A DNA stretch of 64,000 bases from Henricia sp. BOLD:AAB3569 (taxonomy: Eukaryota > Echinodermata > Asteroidea > Spinulosida > Echinasteridae): assembly GCA_037783545.1 (NCBI GenBank), contig JBBELK010001252.1:1-64000 (forward strand). The letters run 5' to 3'. The translations under genes and the position numbers were made by a program. The notes beneath the pieces were generated by a model. It was not told the origin of the DNA. It was given only the letters and a program-made list of their open reading frames with translations, and searched no databases. Of the stretch, positions 47,706 to 62,000 are shown piece by piece. Within the stretch, counting starts at the first letter, position 1. Every line of letters starts with the position of its first letter.

Positions 47706-49491
47706 GTGCGCAATATAGAGAGTTTAGGGCATGCAAAATTTGAAGTTCGTCGGAACATTTTTCGACCTCCAAATTTGCCGACGTTTGGACCACACTTTGA
47801 CCAAATTGCCGAGCCAAACTGCGGTGCGTTAACGACAGTCCGAATGACTGAGCATGCGCACAACTCAGGAGTACCCCAAAGAGGTGTGTACAGACAGCCA
47901 CGGTTTGCGTGAGAGCAGTCAGGAAGCCTCAACCCAGTTTTTTCTAAACTTTGAAATTTCTCTGCCATTTCCCGGCGAAAGTCTGTCAATTTTTTATGAC
48001 AAGTGCGCAATATAGAGAGTTTAGGGCATGCAAAATTTGAAGTTCGTCGGAACATTTTTCGACCTCCAAATTTGCCGACGTTTGGACCACACTTTGACCA
48101 AATTGCCGAGCCAAACTGCGGTGCGTTAACGACAGTCCGAATGACTGAGCATGCGCACAACTCAGGAGTACCCCAAAGAGGTGTGTACAGACAGCCACCG
48201 TTTGCGTGAGAGCAGTCAGGAAGCCTCAACCCAGTTTTTTCTAAACTTTGAAATTTCTCTGCCATTTCCCGGCGAAAGTCTGTCAATTTTGTTATGACAA
48301 GTGCGCAATATAGAGAGTTTAGGGCATGCAAAATTTGAAGTTCGTCGGAACATTTTTCGACCTCCAAATTTGCCGACGTTTGGACCACACTTTGACCAAA
48401 TTGCCGAGCCAAACTGCGGTGCGTTAACGACAGTCCGAATGACTGAGCATGCGCACAACTCAGGAGTACCCCAAAGAGGTGTGTACAGACAGCCACGGTT
48501 TGCGTGAGAGCAGTCAGGAAGCCTCAACCCAGTTTTTTTCTAAACTTTGAAATTTCTCTGCCATTTCCCGGCGAAAGTCTGTAAATTTTGTATGACAAGT
48601 GCGCAATATAGAGAGTTTAGGGCATGCAAAATTTGAAGTTCGTCGGAACATTTTTTGACCTCCAAATTTGCCGACGTTTGGACCACACTTTGACCAAATT
48701 GCCGAGCCAAACTGCGGTGCGTTAACGACAGTCCGAATGACTGAGCATGCGCACAACTCAGGAGTACCCCAAAGAGGTGTGTACAGACAGCCACGGTTTG
48801 CGTGAGAGCAGTCAGGAAGCCTCAACCCAGTTTTTTCTAAACTTTGAAATTTCTCTGCCATTTCCCGGCGAAAGTCTGTCAATTTTTTATGACAAGTGCG
48901 CAATATAGAGAGTTTAGGGCATGCAAAATTTGAAGTTCGTCGGAACATTTTTCGACCTCCAAATTTGCCGACGTTTGGACCACACTTTGACCAAATTGCC
49001 GAGCCAAACTGCGGTGCGTTAACGACAGTCCGAATGACTGAGCATGCGCACAACTCAGGAGTACCCCAAAGAGGTGTGTACAGACAGCCACCGTTTGCGT
49101 GAGAGCAGTCAGGAAGCCTCAACCCAGTTTTTTCTAAACTTTGAAATTTCTCTGCCATTTCCAGGCGAAAGTCTGTCAATTTTGTTATGACAAGTGCGCA
49201 ATATAGAGAGTTTAGGGCATGCAAAATTTGAAGTTCGTCGGAACATTTTTCGACCTCCAAATTTGCCGACGTTTGGACCACACTTTGACCAAATTGCCGA
49301 GCCAAACTGCGGTGCGTTAACGACAGTCCGAATGACTGAGCATGCGCACAACTCAGGAGTACCCCAAAGAGGTGTGTACAGACAGCCACGGTTTGCGTGA
49401 GAGCAGTCAGGAAGCCTCAACCCAGTTTTTTTCTAAACTTTGAAATTTCTCTGCCATTTCCCGGCGAAAGTCTGTAAATTTTGTATGACAA
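47706..49491 (+). repeat. Three-monomer unit (893 bp) in two tandem copies
   Basis: Copies start at 47706 and 48599, with a third beginning at 49492. Each has a first monomer preceded by GTCTGTAAATTTT, a second with AGCCACCGTTTG, and a third preceded by TTTTGTTATGAC and followed by a T7 tract. The unit appears to be the adjoining 595-bp dimer plus one monomer. Confidence 0.82.
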
Positions 49492-50679
49492 GTGCGCAAT
49501 ATAGAGAGTTTAGGGCATGCAAAATTTGAAGTTCGTCGGAACATTTTTCGACCTCCAAATTTGCCGACGTTTGGACCACACTTTGACCAAATTGCCGAGC
49601 CAAACTGCGGTGCGTTAACGACAGTCCGAATGACTGAGCATGCGCACAACTCAGGAGTACCCCAAAGAGGTGTGTACAGACAGCCACCGTTTGCGTGAGA
49701 GCAGTCAGGAAGCCTCAACCCAGTTTTTTCTAAACTTTGAAATTTCTCTGCCATTTCCCGGCGAAAGTCTGTCAATTTTTTATGACAAGTGCGCAATATA
49801 GAGAGTTTAGGGCATGCAAAATTTGAAGTTCGTCAGAACATTTTTCGACCTCCAAATTCGTCGACGTTTGGACCACACTTTGACCAAATTGCCGAGCCAA
49901 ACTGCGGTGCGTTAAATACAGTCCGAATGACTGAGCATGCGCACAACTCAGGAGTACCCCAAAGAAGTGTGTACAGACAGCCACGGTTTGCGTGAGAGCA
50001 GTCAGGAAGCCTCAACCCAGTTTTTTCTAAACTTTGAAATTTCTCTGCCATTTCCCGGCGAAAGTCTGTCAATTTTTTATGACAAGTGCGCAATATAGAG
50101 AGTTTAGGGCATGCAACATTTGAAGTTCGTCGGAACATTTTTCGACCTCCAAATTTGCCGACGTTTGGACCACACTTTGACCAGATTGCCGAGCCAAACT
50201 GCGGTGCGTTAACGACAGTCCGAATGACTGAGCATGCGCACAACTCAGGAGTACCCCAAAGAAGTGTGTACAGACAGCCACGGTTTGCGTGAGAGCAGTC
50301 AGGAAGCCTCAACCCAGTTTTTTCTAAACTTTGAAATTTCTCTGCCATTTCCCGGCGAAAGTCTGTCAATTTGTTATGACAAGTGCGCAATATAGAGAGT
50401 TTAGGGCATGCAAAATTTGAAGTTCGTCGGAACATTTTTCGACCTCCAAATTTGCCGACGTTTGGACCACACTTTGACCAAATTGCAGAGCCAAACTGCG
50501 GTGCGTTAACGACAGTCCGAATGACTGAGCATGCGCACAACTCGGGAGTACCCCAAAGAGGTGTGTACAGACAGCCACGGTTTGCGTGAGAGCAGTCAGG
50601 AAGCCTCAACCCAGTTTTTTCTAAACTTTGAAATTTCTCTGCCATTTCCCGGCGAAAGTCTGTACATTTTTTATGACAA

Positions 50680-52164
50680 GTGCGCAATATAGAGAGTTTA
50701 GGGCATGCAAAATTTGAAGTTCGTCGGAACATTTTTCGACCTCCAAATTTGCCGACGTTTGGACCACACTTTGACCAAATTGCAGAGCCAAACTGCGGTG
50801 CGTTAACGACAGTCCGAATGACTGAGCATGCGCACAACTCGGGAGTACCCCAAAGAGGTGTGTACAGACAGCCACGGTTTGCGTGAGAGCAGTCAGGAAG
50901 CCTCAACCCAGTTTTTTCTAAACTTTGAAATTTCTCTGCCATTTCCCGGCGAAAGTCTGTACATTTTTTATGACAAGTGCGCAATATAGAGAGTTTAGGG
51001 CATGCAAAATTTGAAGTTCGTCGGAACATTTTTCGACCTCCAAATTTGCCGACGTTTGGACCACACTTTGACCAAATTGCCGAGCCAAACTGCGGTGCGT
51101 TAACGACAGTCCGAATGACTGAGCATGCGCACAACTCAGGATTACCCCAAAGAGGTGTGTACAGACAGCCACGGTTTGCGTAAGAGCAGTCAGGAAGCCT
51201 CAACCCAGTTTTTTCTAAACTTTGAAATTTCTCTGCCATTTCCCGGCGAAAGTCTGTCAATTTTTTATGACAAGTGCGCAATATAGAGAGTTTAGGGCAT
51301 GCAAAATTTGAAGTTCGTCGGAACATTTTTCGACCTCCAAATTTGCCGACGTTTGGACCACACTTTGACCAAATTGCCGAGCCAAACTGCGGTGCGTTAA
51401 CGACAGTCCGAATGACTGAGCATGCGCACAACTCAGGAGTACCCCAAAGAGGTGTGTACAGACAGCCACGGTTTGCGTGAGAGCAGTCAGGAAGCCTCAA
51501 CCCAGTTTTTTCTAAACTTTGAAATTTCTCTGCCATTTCCCGGCGAAAGTCTGTCAATTTTTTATGACAAGTGCGCAATATAGAGAGTTTAGGGCATGCA
51601 AAACTTGAAGTTCGTCGGAACATTTTTCGACCTCTAAATTTGCCGACGTTTGGACCACACTTTGACCAAATTGCCGAGCCAAACTGCGGTGCGTTAACGA
51701 CAGTCCGAATGACTGAGCATGCGCACAACTCAGGAGTACCCCAAAGAGGTGTGTACAGACAGCCACGGTTTGCGTAAGAGCAGTCAGGAAGCCTCAACCC
51801 AGTTTTTTCTAAACTTTGAAATTTCTCTGCCATTTCCCGGCGAAAGTCTGTCAATTTTTTATGACAAGTGCGCAATATAGAGAGTTTAGGGCATGCAAAA
51901 TTTGAAGTTCGTCGGAACATTTTTCGACCTCCAAATTTGCCGACGTTTGGACCACACTTTGACCAAATTGCCGAGCCAACCTGCGGTGCGTTAACGACAG
52001 TCCGAATGACTGAGCATGCGCACAACTCAGGAGTACCCCAAAGAGGTGTGTACAGACAGCCACGGTTTGCGTGAGAGCAGTCAGGAAGCCTCAACCTAGT
52101 TTTTTCTAAACTTTGAAATTTCTCTGCCATTTCCCGGCGAAAGTCTGTCAATTTTTTATGACAA
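50680..52164 (+). repeat. Five-monomer block, copy 1 of a 3567-bp spaced pair
   Basis: Shared rare changes with 54247-55732 are AACTCGGGAG, GTCTGTACATTTTTTATG, GCGTAAGAGC (twice), GCAAAACTTGAAG with GACCTCTAAATTTG, GAGCCAACCTGCGG and CAACCTAGTTTT. All are in the same order and 3567 bp (12 x 297 + 3) apart. Confidence 0.88.
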
Positions 52165-53056
52165 GTGCGCAATATAGAGAGTTTAGGGCATGCAAAATTT
52201 GAAGTTCGTCGGAACATTTTTCGACCTCCAAATTTGCCGACGTTTGGACCACACTTTGACCAAATTGCCGAGCCAAACTGCGGTGCGTTAACGACAGTCC
52301 GAATGACTGAGCATGCGCACAACTCAGGAGTACCCCAAAGAGGTGTGTACAGACAGCCACGGTTTGCGTGAGAGCAGTCAGGAAGCCTCAACCCAGTTTT
52401 TTCTAAACTTTGAAATTTCTCTGCCATTTCCCGGCGAAAGTCTGTCAATTTTTTATGACAAGTGCGCAATATAGAGAGTTTAGGGCATGCAAAATTTGAA
52501 GTTCGTCGGAACATTTTTCGACCTCCAAATTTGCCGACGTTTGGACCACACGTTGACCAAATTGCCGAGCCAAACTGCGGTGCGTTAACGACAGTCCGAA
52601 TGACTGAGCATGCGCACAACTCAGGAGTACCCCAAAGAGGTGTGTAAAGACAGCCACGGTTTGCGTGAGAGCAGTCAGGAAGCCTCAACCCAGTTTTTTC
52701 TAAACTTTGAAATTTCTCTGCCATTTCCCGGCGAAAGTCTGTCAATTTTTTATGACAAGTGCGCAATATAGAGAGTTTAGGGCATGCAAAATTTGAAGTT
52801 CGAGGGAACATTTTTCGACCTCCAAATTTGCCGACGTTTGGACCACACGTTGACCAAATTGCCGAGCCAAACTGCGGTGCGTTAACGACAGTCCGAATGA
52901 CTGAGCATGCGCACAACTCAGGAGTACCCCAAAGAGGTGTGTACAGACAGCCACGGTTTGCGTGAGAGCAGTCAGGAAGCCTCAACCCAGTTTTTTTCTA
53001 AACTTTGAAATTTCTCTGCCATTTCCCGGCGAAAGTCTGTCAATTTTTTATGACAA

Positions 53057-54246
53057 GTGCGCAATATAGAGAGTTTAGGGCATGCAAAATTTGAAGTTCG
53101 TCGGAACATTTTTCGACCTCCAAATTTGCCGACGTTTGGACCACACTTTGACCAAATTGCCGAGCCAAACTGCGGTGCGTTAACGACAGTCCGAATGACT
53201 GAGCATGCGCACAACTCAGGAGTACCCCAAAGAGGTGTGTACAGACAGCCACGGTTTGCGTGAGAGCAGTCAGGAAGCCTCAACCCAGTTTTTTCTAAAC
53301 TTTGAAATTTCTCTGCCATTTCCCGGCGAAAGTCTGTCAATTTTTTATGACAAGTGCGCAATATAGAGAGTTTAGGGCATGCAAAATTTGAAGTTCGTCG
53401 GAACATTTTTCGACCTCCAAATTTGCCGACGTTTGGACCACACTTTGACCAAATTGCCGAGCCAAACTGCGGTGCGTTAACGACAGTCCGAATGACTGAG
53501 CATGCGCACAACTCAGGAGTACCCCAAAGAGGTGTGTACAGACAGCCACGGTTTGCGTGAGAGCAGTCAGGAAGCCTCAACCCAGTTTTTTTCTAAACTT
53601 TGAAATTTCTCTGCCATTTCCCGGCGAAAGTCTGTCAATTTTTTATGACAAGTGCGCAATATAGAGAGTTTAGGGCATGCAAAATTTGAAGTTCGTCGGA
53701 ACATTTTTCGACCTCCAAATTTGCCGACGTTTGGACCACACTTTGACCAAATTGCCGAGCCAAACTGCGGTGCGTTAACGACAGTCCGAATGACTGAGCA
53801 TGCGCACAACTCAGGAGTACCCCAAAGAGGTGTGTACAGACAGCCACGGTTTGCGTGAGAGCAGTCAGGAAGCCTCAACCCAGTTTTTTCTAAACTTTGA
53901 AATTTCTCTGCCATTTCCCGGCGAAAGTCTGTCAATTTTTTATGACAAGTGCGCAATATAGAGAGTTTAGGGCATGCAAAATTTGAAGTTCGTCGGAACA
54001 TTTTTCGACCTCCAAATTTGCCGACGTTTGGACCACACTTTGACCAAATTGCCGAGCCAAACTGCGGTGCGTTAACGACAGTCCGAATGACTGAGCATGC
54101 GCACAACTCAGGAGTACCCCAAAGAGGTGTGTACAGACAGCCACGGTTTGCGTGAGAGCAGTCAGGAAGCCTCAACCCAGTTTTTTCTAAACTTTGAAAT
54201 TTCTCTGCCATTTCCCGGCGAAAGTCTGTCAATTTTTTTATGACAA
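53057..54246 (+). repeat. Two-monomer unit (595 bp) in two tandem copies
   Basis: Consensus-like monomers alternate between a T7 tract (near 53586) and a T6 tract (near 53289), giving a 595-bp step from 53057 to 53652. Few substitutions separate the copies. Confidence 0.65.
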
Positions 54247-55732
54247 GTGCGCAATATAGAGAGTTTAGGGCATGCAAAATTTGAAGTTCGTCGGAACATT
54301 TTTCGACCTCCAAATTTGCCGACGTTTGGACCACACTTTGACCAAATTGCCGAGCCAAACTGCGGTGCGTTAACGACAGTCCGAATGACTGAGCATGCGC
54401 ACAACTCGGGAGTACCCCAAAGAGGTGTGTACAGACAGCCACGGTTTGCGTGAGAGCAGTCAGGAAGCCTCAACCCAGTTTTTTCTAAACTTTGAAATTT
54501 CTCTGCCATTTCCCGGCGAAAGTCTGTACATTTTTTATGACAAGTGCGCAATATAGAGAGTTTAGGGCATGCAAAATTTGAAGTTCGTCGGAACATTTTT
54601 CGACCTCCAAATTTGCCGACGTTTGGACCACACTTTGACCAAATTGCCGAGCCAAACTGCGGTGCGTTAACGACAGTCCGAATGACTGAGCATGCGCACA
54701 ACTCAGGAGTACCCCAAAGAGGTGTGTACAGACAGCCACGGTTTGCGTAAGAGCAGTCAGGAAGCCTCAACCCAGTTTTTTCTAAACTTTGAAATTTCTC
54801 TGCCATTTCCCGGCGAAAGTCTGTCAATTTTTTATGACAAGTGCGCAATATAGAGAGTTTAGGGCATGCAAAATTTGAAGTTCGTCGGAACATTTTTCGA
54901 CCTCCAAATTTGCCGACGTTTGGACCACACTTTGACCAAATTGCCGAGCCAAACTGCGGTGCGTTAACGACAGTCCGAATGACTGAGCATGCGCACAACT
55001 CAGGAGTACCCCAAAGAGGTGTGTACAGACAGCCACGGTTTGCGTGAGAGCAGTCAGGAAGCCTCAACCCAGTTTTTTCTAAACTTTGAAATTTCTCTGC
55101 CATTTCCCGGCGAAAGTCTGTCAATTTTTTATGACAAGTGCGCAATATAGAGAGTTTAGGGCATGCAAAACTTGAAGTTCGTCGGAACATTTTTCGACCT
55201 CTAAATTTGCCGACGTTTGGACCACACTTTGACCAAATTGCCGAGCCAAACTGCGGTGCGTTAACGACAGTCCGAATGACTGAGCATGCGCACAACTCAG
55301 GAGTACCCCAAAGAGGTGTGTACAGACAGCCACGGTTTGCGTAAGAGCAGTCAGGAAGCCTCAACCCAGTTTTTTCTAAACTTTGAAATTTCTCTGCCAT
55401 TTCCCGGCGAAAGTCTGTCAATTTTTTATGACAAGTGCGCAATATAGAGAGTTTAGGGCATGCAAAATTTGAAGTTCGTCGGAACATTTTTCGACCTCCA
55501 AATTTGCCGACGTTTGGACCACACTTTGACCAAATTGCCGAGCCAACCTGCGGTGCGTTAACGACAGTCCGAATGACTGAGCATGCGCACAACTCAGGAG
55601 TACCCCAAAGAGGTGTGTACAGACAGCCACGGTTTGCGTGAGAGCAGTCAGGAAGCCTCAACCTAGTTTTTTTCTAAACTTTGAAATTTCTCTGCCATTT
55701 CCCGGCGAAAGTCTGTCAATTTTTTATGACAA
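54247..55732 (+). repeat. Five-monomer block, copy 2 of a 3567-bp spaced pair
   Basis: This is the counterpart of 50680-52164. The intervening monomers are not simply a continuation of either copy: 53057-54246 is a clean 595-bp dimer in two copies. That dimer expansion lies between the two blocks. Confidence 0.86.
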
Positions 55733-58700
55733 GTGCGCAATATAGAGAGTTTAGGGCATGCAAAATTTGAAGTTCGTCGGAACATTTTTCGACCTCCAAA
55801 TTTGCCGACGTTTGGACCACACTTTGACCAAATTGCCGAGCCAAACTGCGGTGCGTTAACGACAGTCCGAATGACTGAGCATGCGCACAACTCAGGAGTA
55901 CCCCAAAGAGGTGTGTACAGACAGCCACGGTTTGCGTGAGAGCAGTCAGGAAGCCTCAACCCAGTTTTTTCTAAACTTTGAAATTTCTCTGCCATTTCCC
56001 GGCGAAAGTCTGTCAATTTTTTATGACAAGTGCGCAATATAGAGAGTTTAGGGCATGCAAAATTTGAAGTCCGTCGGAACATTTTTCGACCTCCAAATTT
56101 GCCGACGTTTGGACCACACTTTGACCAAATTGCCGAGCCAAACTGCGGTGCGTTAACGACAGTCCGAATGACTGAGCATGCGCACAACTCAGGAGTACCC
56201 CAAAGAGGTGTGTACAGACAGCCACGGTTTGCGTGAGAGCAGTCAGGAAGCCTCAACCCAGTTTTTTCTAAACTTTGAAATTTCTCTGCCATTTCCCGGC
56301 GAAAGTCTGTCAATTTTTTATGACAAGTGCGCAATATAGAGAGTTTAGGGCATGCAAAATTTGAAGTTCGTCGGAACATTTTTCGACCTCCAAATTTGCC
56401 GACGTTTGGACCACACTTTGACCAAATTGCCGAGCCAAACTGCGGTGCGTTAACGACAGTCCGAATGACTGAGCATGCGCACAACTCAGCAGTACCCCAA
56501 AGAGGTGTGTACAGACAGCCACGGTTTGCGTGAGAGCAGTCAGGAAGCCTCAACCCAGTTTTTTTCTAAACTTTGAAATTTCTCTGCCATTTCCCGGCGA
56601 AAGTCTGTCAATTTTTTATGACAAGTGCGCAATATAGAGAGTTTAGGGCATGCACAATTTGAAGTTCGTCGGAACATTTTTCGACCTCCAAATTTGCCGA
56701 CGTTTGGACCACACTTTGACCAAATTGCCGAGCCAAACTGCGGTGCGTTAACGACAGTCCGAATGACTGAGCATGCGCACAACTCAGGAGTACCCCAAAG
56801 AGGTGTGTACAGACAGCCACGGTTTGCGTGAGAGCAGTCAGGAAGCCTCAACCCAGTTTTTTCTAAACTTTGAAATTTCTCTGCCATTTCCCGGCGAAAG
56901 TCTGTCAATTTTTTATGACAAGTGCGCAATATAGAGAGTTTAGGGCATGCAAAATTTGAAGTTCGTCGGAACATTTTTCGACCTCCAAATTTGCCGACGT
57001 TTGGACCACACTTTGACCAAATTGCCGAGCCAAACTGCGGTGCGTTAACGACAGTCCGAATGACTGAGCATGCGCACAACTCAGGAGTACCCCAAAGAGG
57101 TGTGTACAGACAGCCACGGTTTGCGTGAGAGCAGTCAGGAAGCCTCAACCCAGTTTTTTCTAAACTTTGAAATTTCTCTGCCATTTCCCGGCGAAAGTCT
57201 GTCAATTTTTTATGACAAGTGCGCAATATAGAGAGTTTAGGGCATGCAAAATTTGAAGTTCGTCGGAACATTTTTCGACCTCCAAATTTGCCGACGTTTG
57301 GACCACACTTTGACCAAATTGCCGAGCTAAACTGCGGTGCGTTAACGACAGTCCGAATGACTGAGCATGCGCACAACTCAGGAGTACCCCAAAGAGGTGT
57401 GTACAGACAGCCACGGTTTGCGTGAGAGCAGTCAGGAAGCCTCAACCCAGTTTTTTCTAAACTTTGAAATTTCTCTGCCATTTCCCGGCGAAAGTCTGTC
57501 AATTTTTTATGACAAGTGCGCAATAAAGAGAGTTTAGGGCATGCAAAATTTGAAGTTCGTCGGAACATTTTTCGACCTCCAAATTTGCCGACGTTTGGAC
57601 CACACTTTGACCAAATTGCCGAGCCAAACTGCGGTGCGTTAACGACAGTCCGAATGACTGAGCATGCGCACAACTCAGGAGTACCCCAAAGAGGTGTGTA
57701 CAGACAGCCACGGTTTGCGTAAGAGCAGTCAGGAAGCCTCAACCCAGTTTTTTAAAAACTTTGAAATTTCTCTGCCATTTCCCGGCGAAAGTCTGTCAAT
57801 TTTTTATGACAAGTGCACAATATAGAGAGTTTAGGGCATGCAAAATTTGAAGTTCGTCGGAACATTTTTCGACCTCCAAATTTGCCGACGTTTGGACCAC
57901 ACTTTGACCAAATTGCCGAGCCAAACTGCGGTGCGTTAACGACAGTCCGAATGACTGAGCATGCGCACAACTCAGGAGTACCCCAAAGAGGTGTGTACAG
58001 ACAGCCACGGTTTGCGTGAGAGCAGTCAGGAAGCCTCAACCCAGTTTTTTATAAACTTTGAAATTTCTCTGCCATTTCCCGGCGAAAGTCTGTCAATATT
58101 TTATGACAAGTGCGCAATATAGAGAGTTTAGGGCATGCAAAATTTGAAGTTCGTCGGAACATTTTTCGACCTCCAAATTTGCCGACGTTTGGACCACACT
58201 TTGACCAAATTGCCGAGCCAAACTGCGGTGCGTTAACGACAGTCCGAATGACTGAGCATGCGCACAACTCAGGAGTACCCCAAAGAGGTGTGTACAGACA
58301 GCCACGGTTTGCGTGAGAGCAGTCAGGAAGCCTCAACCCAGTTTTTTCTAAACTTTGAAATTTCTCTGCCATTTCCCGGCGAAAGTCTGTCAATTTTTTA
58401 TGACAAGTGCGCAATATAGAGAGTTTAGGGCATGCAAAATTTGAAGTTCGTCGGAACATTTTTCGACCTCCAAATTTGCCGACGTTTGGACCACACTTTG
58501 ACCAAATTGCCGAGCCAAACTGCGGTGCGTTAACGACAGTCCGAATGACTGAGCATGCGCACAACTCAGGAGTACCCCAAAGAGGTGTGTACAGACAGCC
58601 ACGGTTTGCGTGAGAGCAGTCAGGAAGCCTAAACCCAGTTTTTTCTAAACTTTGAAATTTCTCTGCCATTTCCCGGCGAAAGTCTGTCAATTTTTTATGA

Positions 58701-59001
58701 CAAGTGCGCAATATAGAGAGTTTAGGGCATGCACAATTTGAAGTTCGTCGGAACATTTTTCGACCTCCAAATTTGCCGACGTTTGGACCACACTTTGACC
58801 AAATTGCCGAGCCAAACTGCGGTGCGTTAACGACAGTCCGAATGACTGAGCATGCGCACAACTCAGGAGTACCCCAAAGAGGTGTGTACAGACAGCCACG
58901 GTTTGCGTGAGAGCTGTCAGGAAGCCTAAACCCAGTTTTTTCTAAACTTTGAAATTTCTCTGCCATTTCCCGGCGAAAGTCTGTTGATTTTTTTATGACA
59001 A

Positions 59002-62000
59002 GTGCGCAATATAGAGAGTTTAGGGCATGCAAAATTTGAAGTTCGTCGGAACATTTTTCGACCTCCAAATTTGCCGACGTTTGGACCACACTTTGACCAA
59101 ATTGCCGAGCCAAACTGCGGTGCGTTAACGACAGTCCGAATGACTGAGCATGCGCACAACTCAGGAGTACCCCAAAGAGGTGTGTACAGACAGCCACGGT
59201 TTGCGTGAGAGCAGTCAGGAAGCCTCAACCCAGTTTTTTCTAAACTTTGAAATTTCTCTGCCATTTCCCGGCGAAAGTCTGTCAATTTTTTATGACAAGT
59301 GCGCAATATAGAGAGTTTAGGGCATGCAAAATTTGAAGTTCGTCGGAACATTTTTCGACCTCCAAATTTGCCGACGTTTGGACCATACTTTGACCAAATT
59401 GACGAGCCAAACTGCGGTGCGTTAACGACAGTCCGAATGACTGAGCATGCGCACAACTCAGGAGTACCCCAAAGAGGTGTGTACAGACAGCCACGGTTTG
59501 CGTGAGAGCAGTCAGGAAGCCTCAACCCAGTTTTTTCTAAACTTTGAAATTTCTCTGCCATTTCCCGGCGAAAGTCTGTCAATTTTTTATGACAAGTGCG
59601 CAATATAGAGAGTTTAGGGCATGCAAAATTTGAAGTTCGTCGGAACATTTTTCGACCTCCAAATTTGCCGACGTTTGGACCACACTTTGACCAAATTGCC
59701 GAGCCAAACTGCGGTGCGTTAACGACAGTCCGAATGACTGAGCATGCGCACAACTCAGGAGTACCCCAAAGAGGTGTGTACAGACAGCCACGGTTTGCGT
59801 GAGAGCAGTCAGGAAGCCTCAACCCAGTTTTTTCTAAACTTTGAAATTTCTCTGCCATTTCCCGGCGAAAGTCTGTCAATTTTTTATGACAAGTGCGCAA
59901 TATAGAGAGTTTAGGGCATGCAAAATTTGAAGTTCATCGGAACATTTTTCGACCTCCAAATTTGCCGACGTTTGGACCACACTTTGACCAAATTGCCGAG
60001 CCAAACTGCGGTGCGTTAACGACAGTCCGAATGACTGAGCATGCGCACAACTCAGGAGTACCCCAAAGAGGTGTGTACAGACAGCCACGGTTTGCATGAG
60101 AGCAGTCAGGAAGCCTCAACCCAGTTTTTTCTAAACTTTGAAATTTCTCTGCCATTTCCCGGCGAAAGTCTGTCAATTTTTTATGACAAGTGCGCAATAT
60201 AGAGAGTTTAGGGCATGCAAAATTTGAAGTTCGTCGGAACATTTTTCGACCTCCAAATTTGCCGACGTTTGGACCACACTTTGACCAAATTGCCGAGCCA
60301 AACTGCGGTGCGTTAACGACAGTCCGAATGACTGAGCATGCGCACAACTCAGGAGTACCCCAAAGAGGTGTGTACAGACAGCCACGGTTTGCGTGAGAGC
60401 AGTCAGGAAGCCTAAACCCAGTTTTTTCTAAACTTTGAAATTTCTCTGCCATTTCCCGGCGAAAGTCTGTCAATTTTTTATGACAAGTGCGCAATATAGA
60501 GAGTTTAGGGCATGCAAAATTTGAAGTTCGTCGGAACATTTTTCGACCTCCAAATTTGCCGACGTTTGGACCACACTTTGACCAAATTGCCGAGCCAAAC
60601 TGCGGTGCGTTAACGACAGTCCGAATGACTGAGCATGCGCACAACTCAGGAGTACCCCAAAGAGGTGTGTACAGACAGCCACGGTTTGCGTGAGAGCTGT
60701 CAGGAAGCCTAAACCCAGTTTTTTCTAAACTTTGAAATTTCTCTGCCATTTCCCGGCGAAAGTCTGTTGATTTTTTTATGACAAGTGCGCAATATAGAGA
60801 GTTTAGGGCATGCAAAATTTGAAGTTCGTCGGAACATTTTTCGACCTCCAAATTTGCCGACGTTTGGACCACACTTTGACCAAATTGCCGAGCCAAACTG
60901 CGGTGCGTTAACGACAGTCCGAATGACTGAGCATGCGCACAACTCAGGAGTACCCCAAAGAGGTGTGTACAGACAGCCACGGTTTGCGTGAGAGCAGTCA
61001 GGAAGCCTCAACCCAGTTTTTTCTAAACTTTGAAATTTCTCTGCCATTTCCCGGCGAAAGTCTGTCAATTTTTTATGACAAGTGCGCAATATAGAGAGTT
61101 TAGGACATGCAAAATTTGAAGTTCGTCGGAACATTTTTCGACCTCCAAATTTGCCGACGTTTGGACCATACTTTGACCAAATTGACGAGCCAAACTGCGG
61201 TGCGTTAACGACAGTCCGAATGACTGAGCATGCGCACAACTCAGGAGTACCCCAAAGAGGTGTGTACAGACAGCCACGGTTTGCGTGAGAGCAGTCAGGA
61301 AGCCTCAACCCAGTTTTTTCTAAACTTTGAAATTTCTCTGCCATTTCCCGGCGAAAGTCTGTCAATTTTTTATGACAAGTGCGCAATATAGAGAGTTTAG
61401 GGCATGCAAAATTTGAAGTTCGTCGGAACATTTTTCGACCTCCAAATTTGCCGACGTTTGGACCACACTTTGACCAAATTGCCGAGCCAAACTGCGGTGC
61501 GTTAACGACAGTCCGAATGACTGAGCATGCGCACAACTCAGGAGTACCCCAAAGAGGTGTGTACAGACAGCCACGGTTTGCGTGAGAGCAGTCAGGAAGC
61601 CTCAACCCAGTTTTTTCTAAACTTTGAAATTTCTCTGCCATTTCCCGGCGAAAGTCTGTCAATTTTTTATGACAAGTGCGCAATATAGAGAGTTTAGGGC
61701 ATGCAAAATTTGAAGTTCATCGGAACATTTTTCGACCTCCAAATTTGCCGACGTTTGGACCACACTTTGACCAAATTGCCGAGCCAAACTGCGGTGCGTT
61801 AACGACAGTCCGAATGACTGAGCATGCGCACAACTCAGGAGTACCCCAAAGAGGTGTGTACAGACAGCCACGGTTTGCATGAGAGCAGTCAGGAAGCCTC
61901 AACCCAGTTTTTTCTAAACTTTGAAATTTCTCTGCCATTTCCCGGCGAAAGTCTGTCAATTTTTTATGACAAGTGCGCAATATAGAGAGTTTAGGGCATG

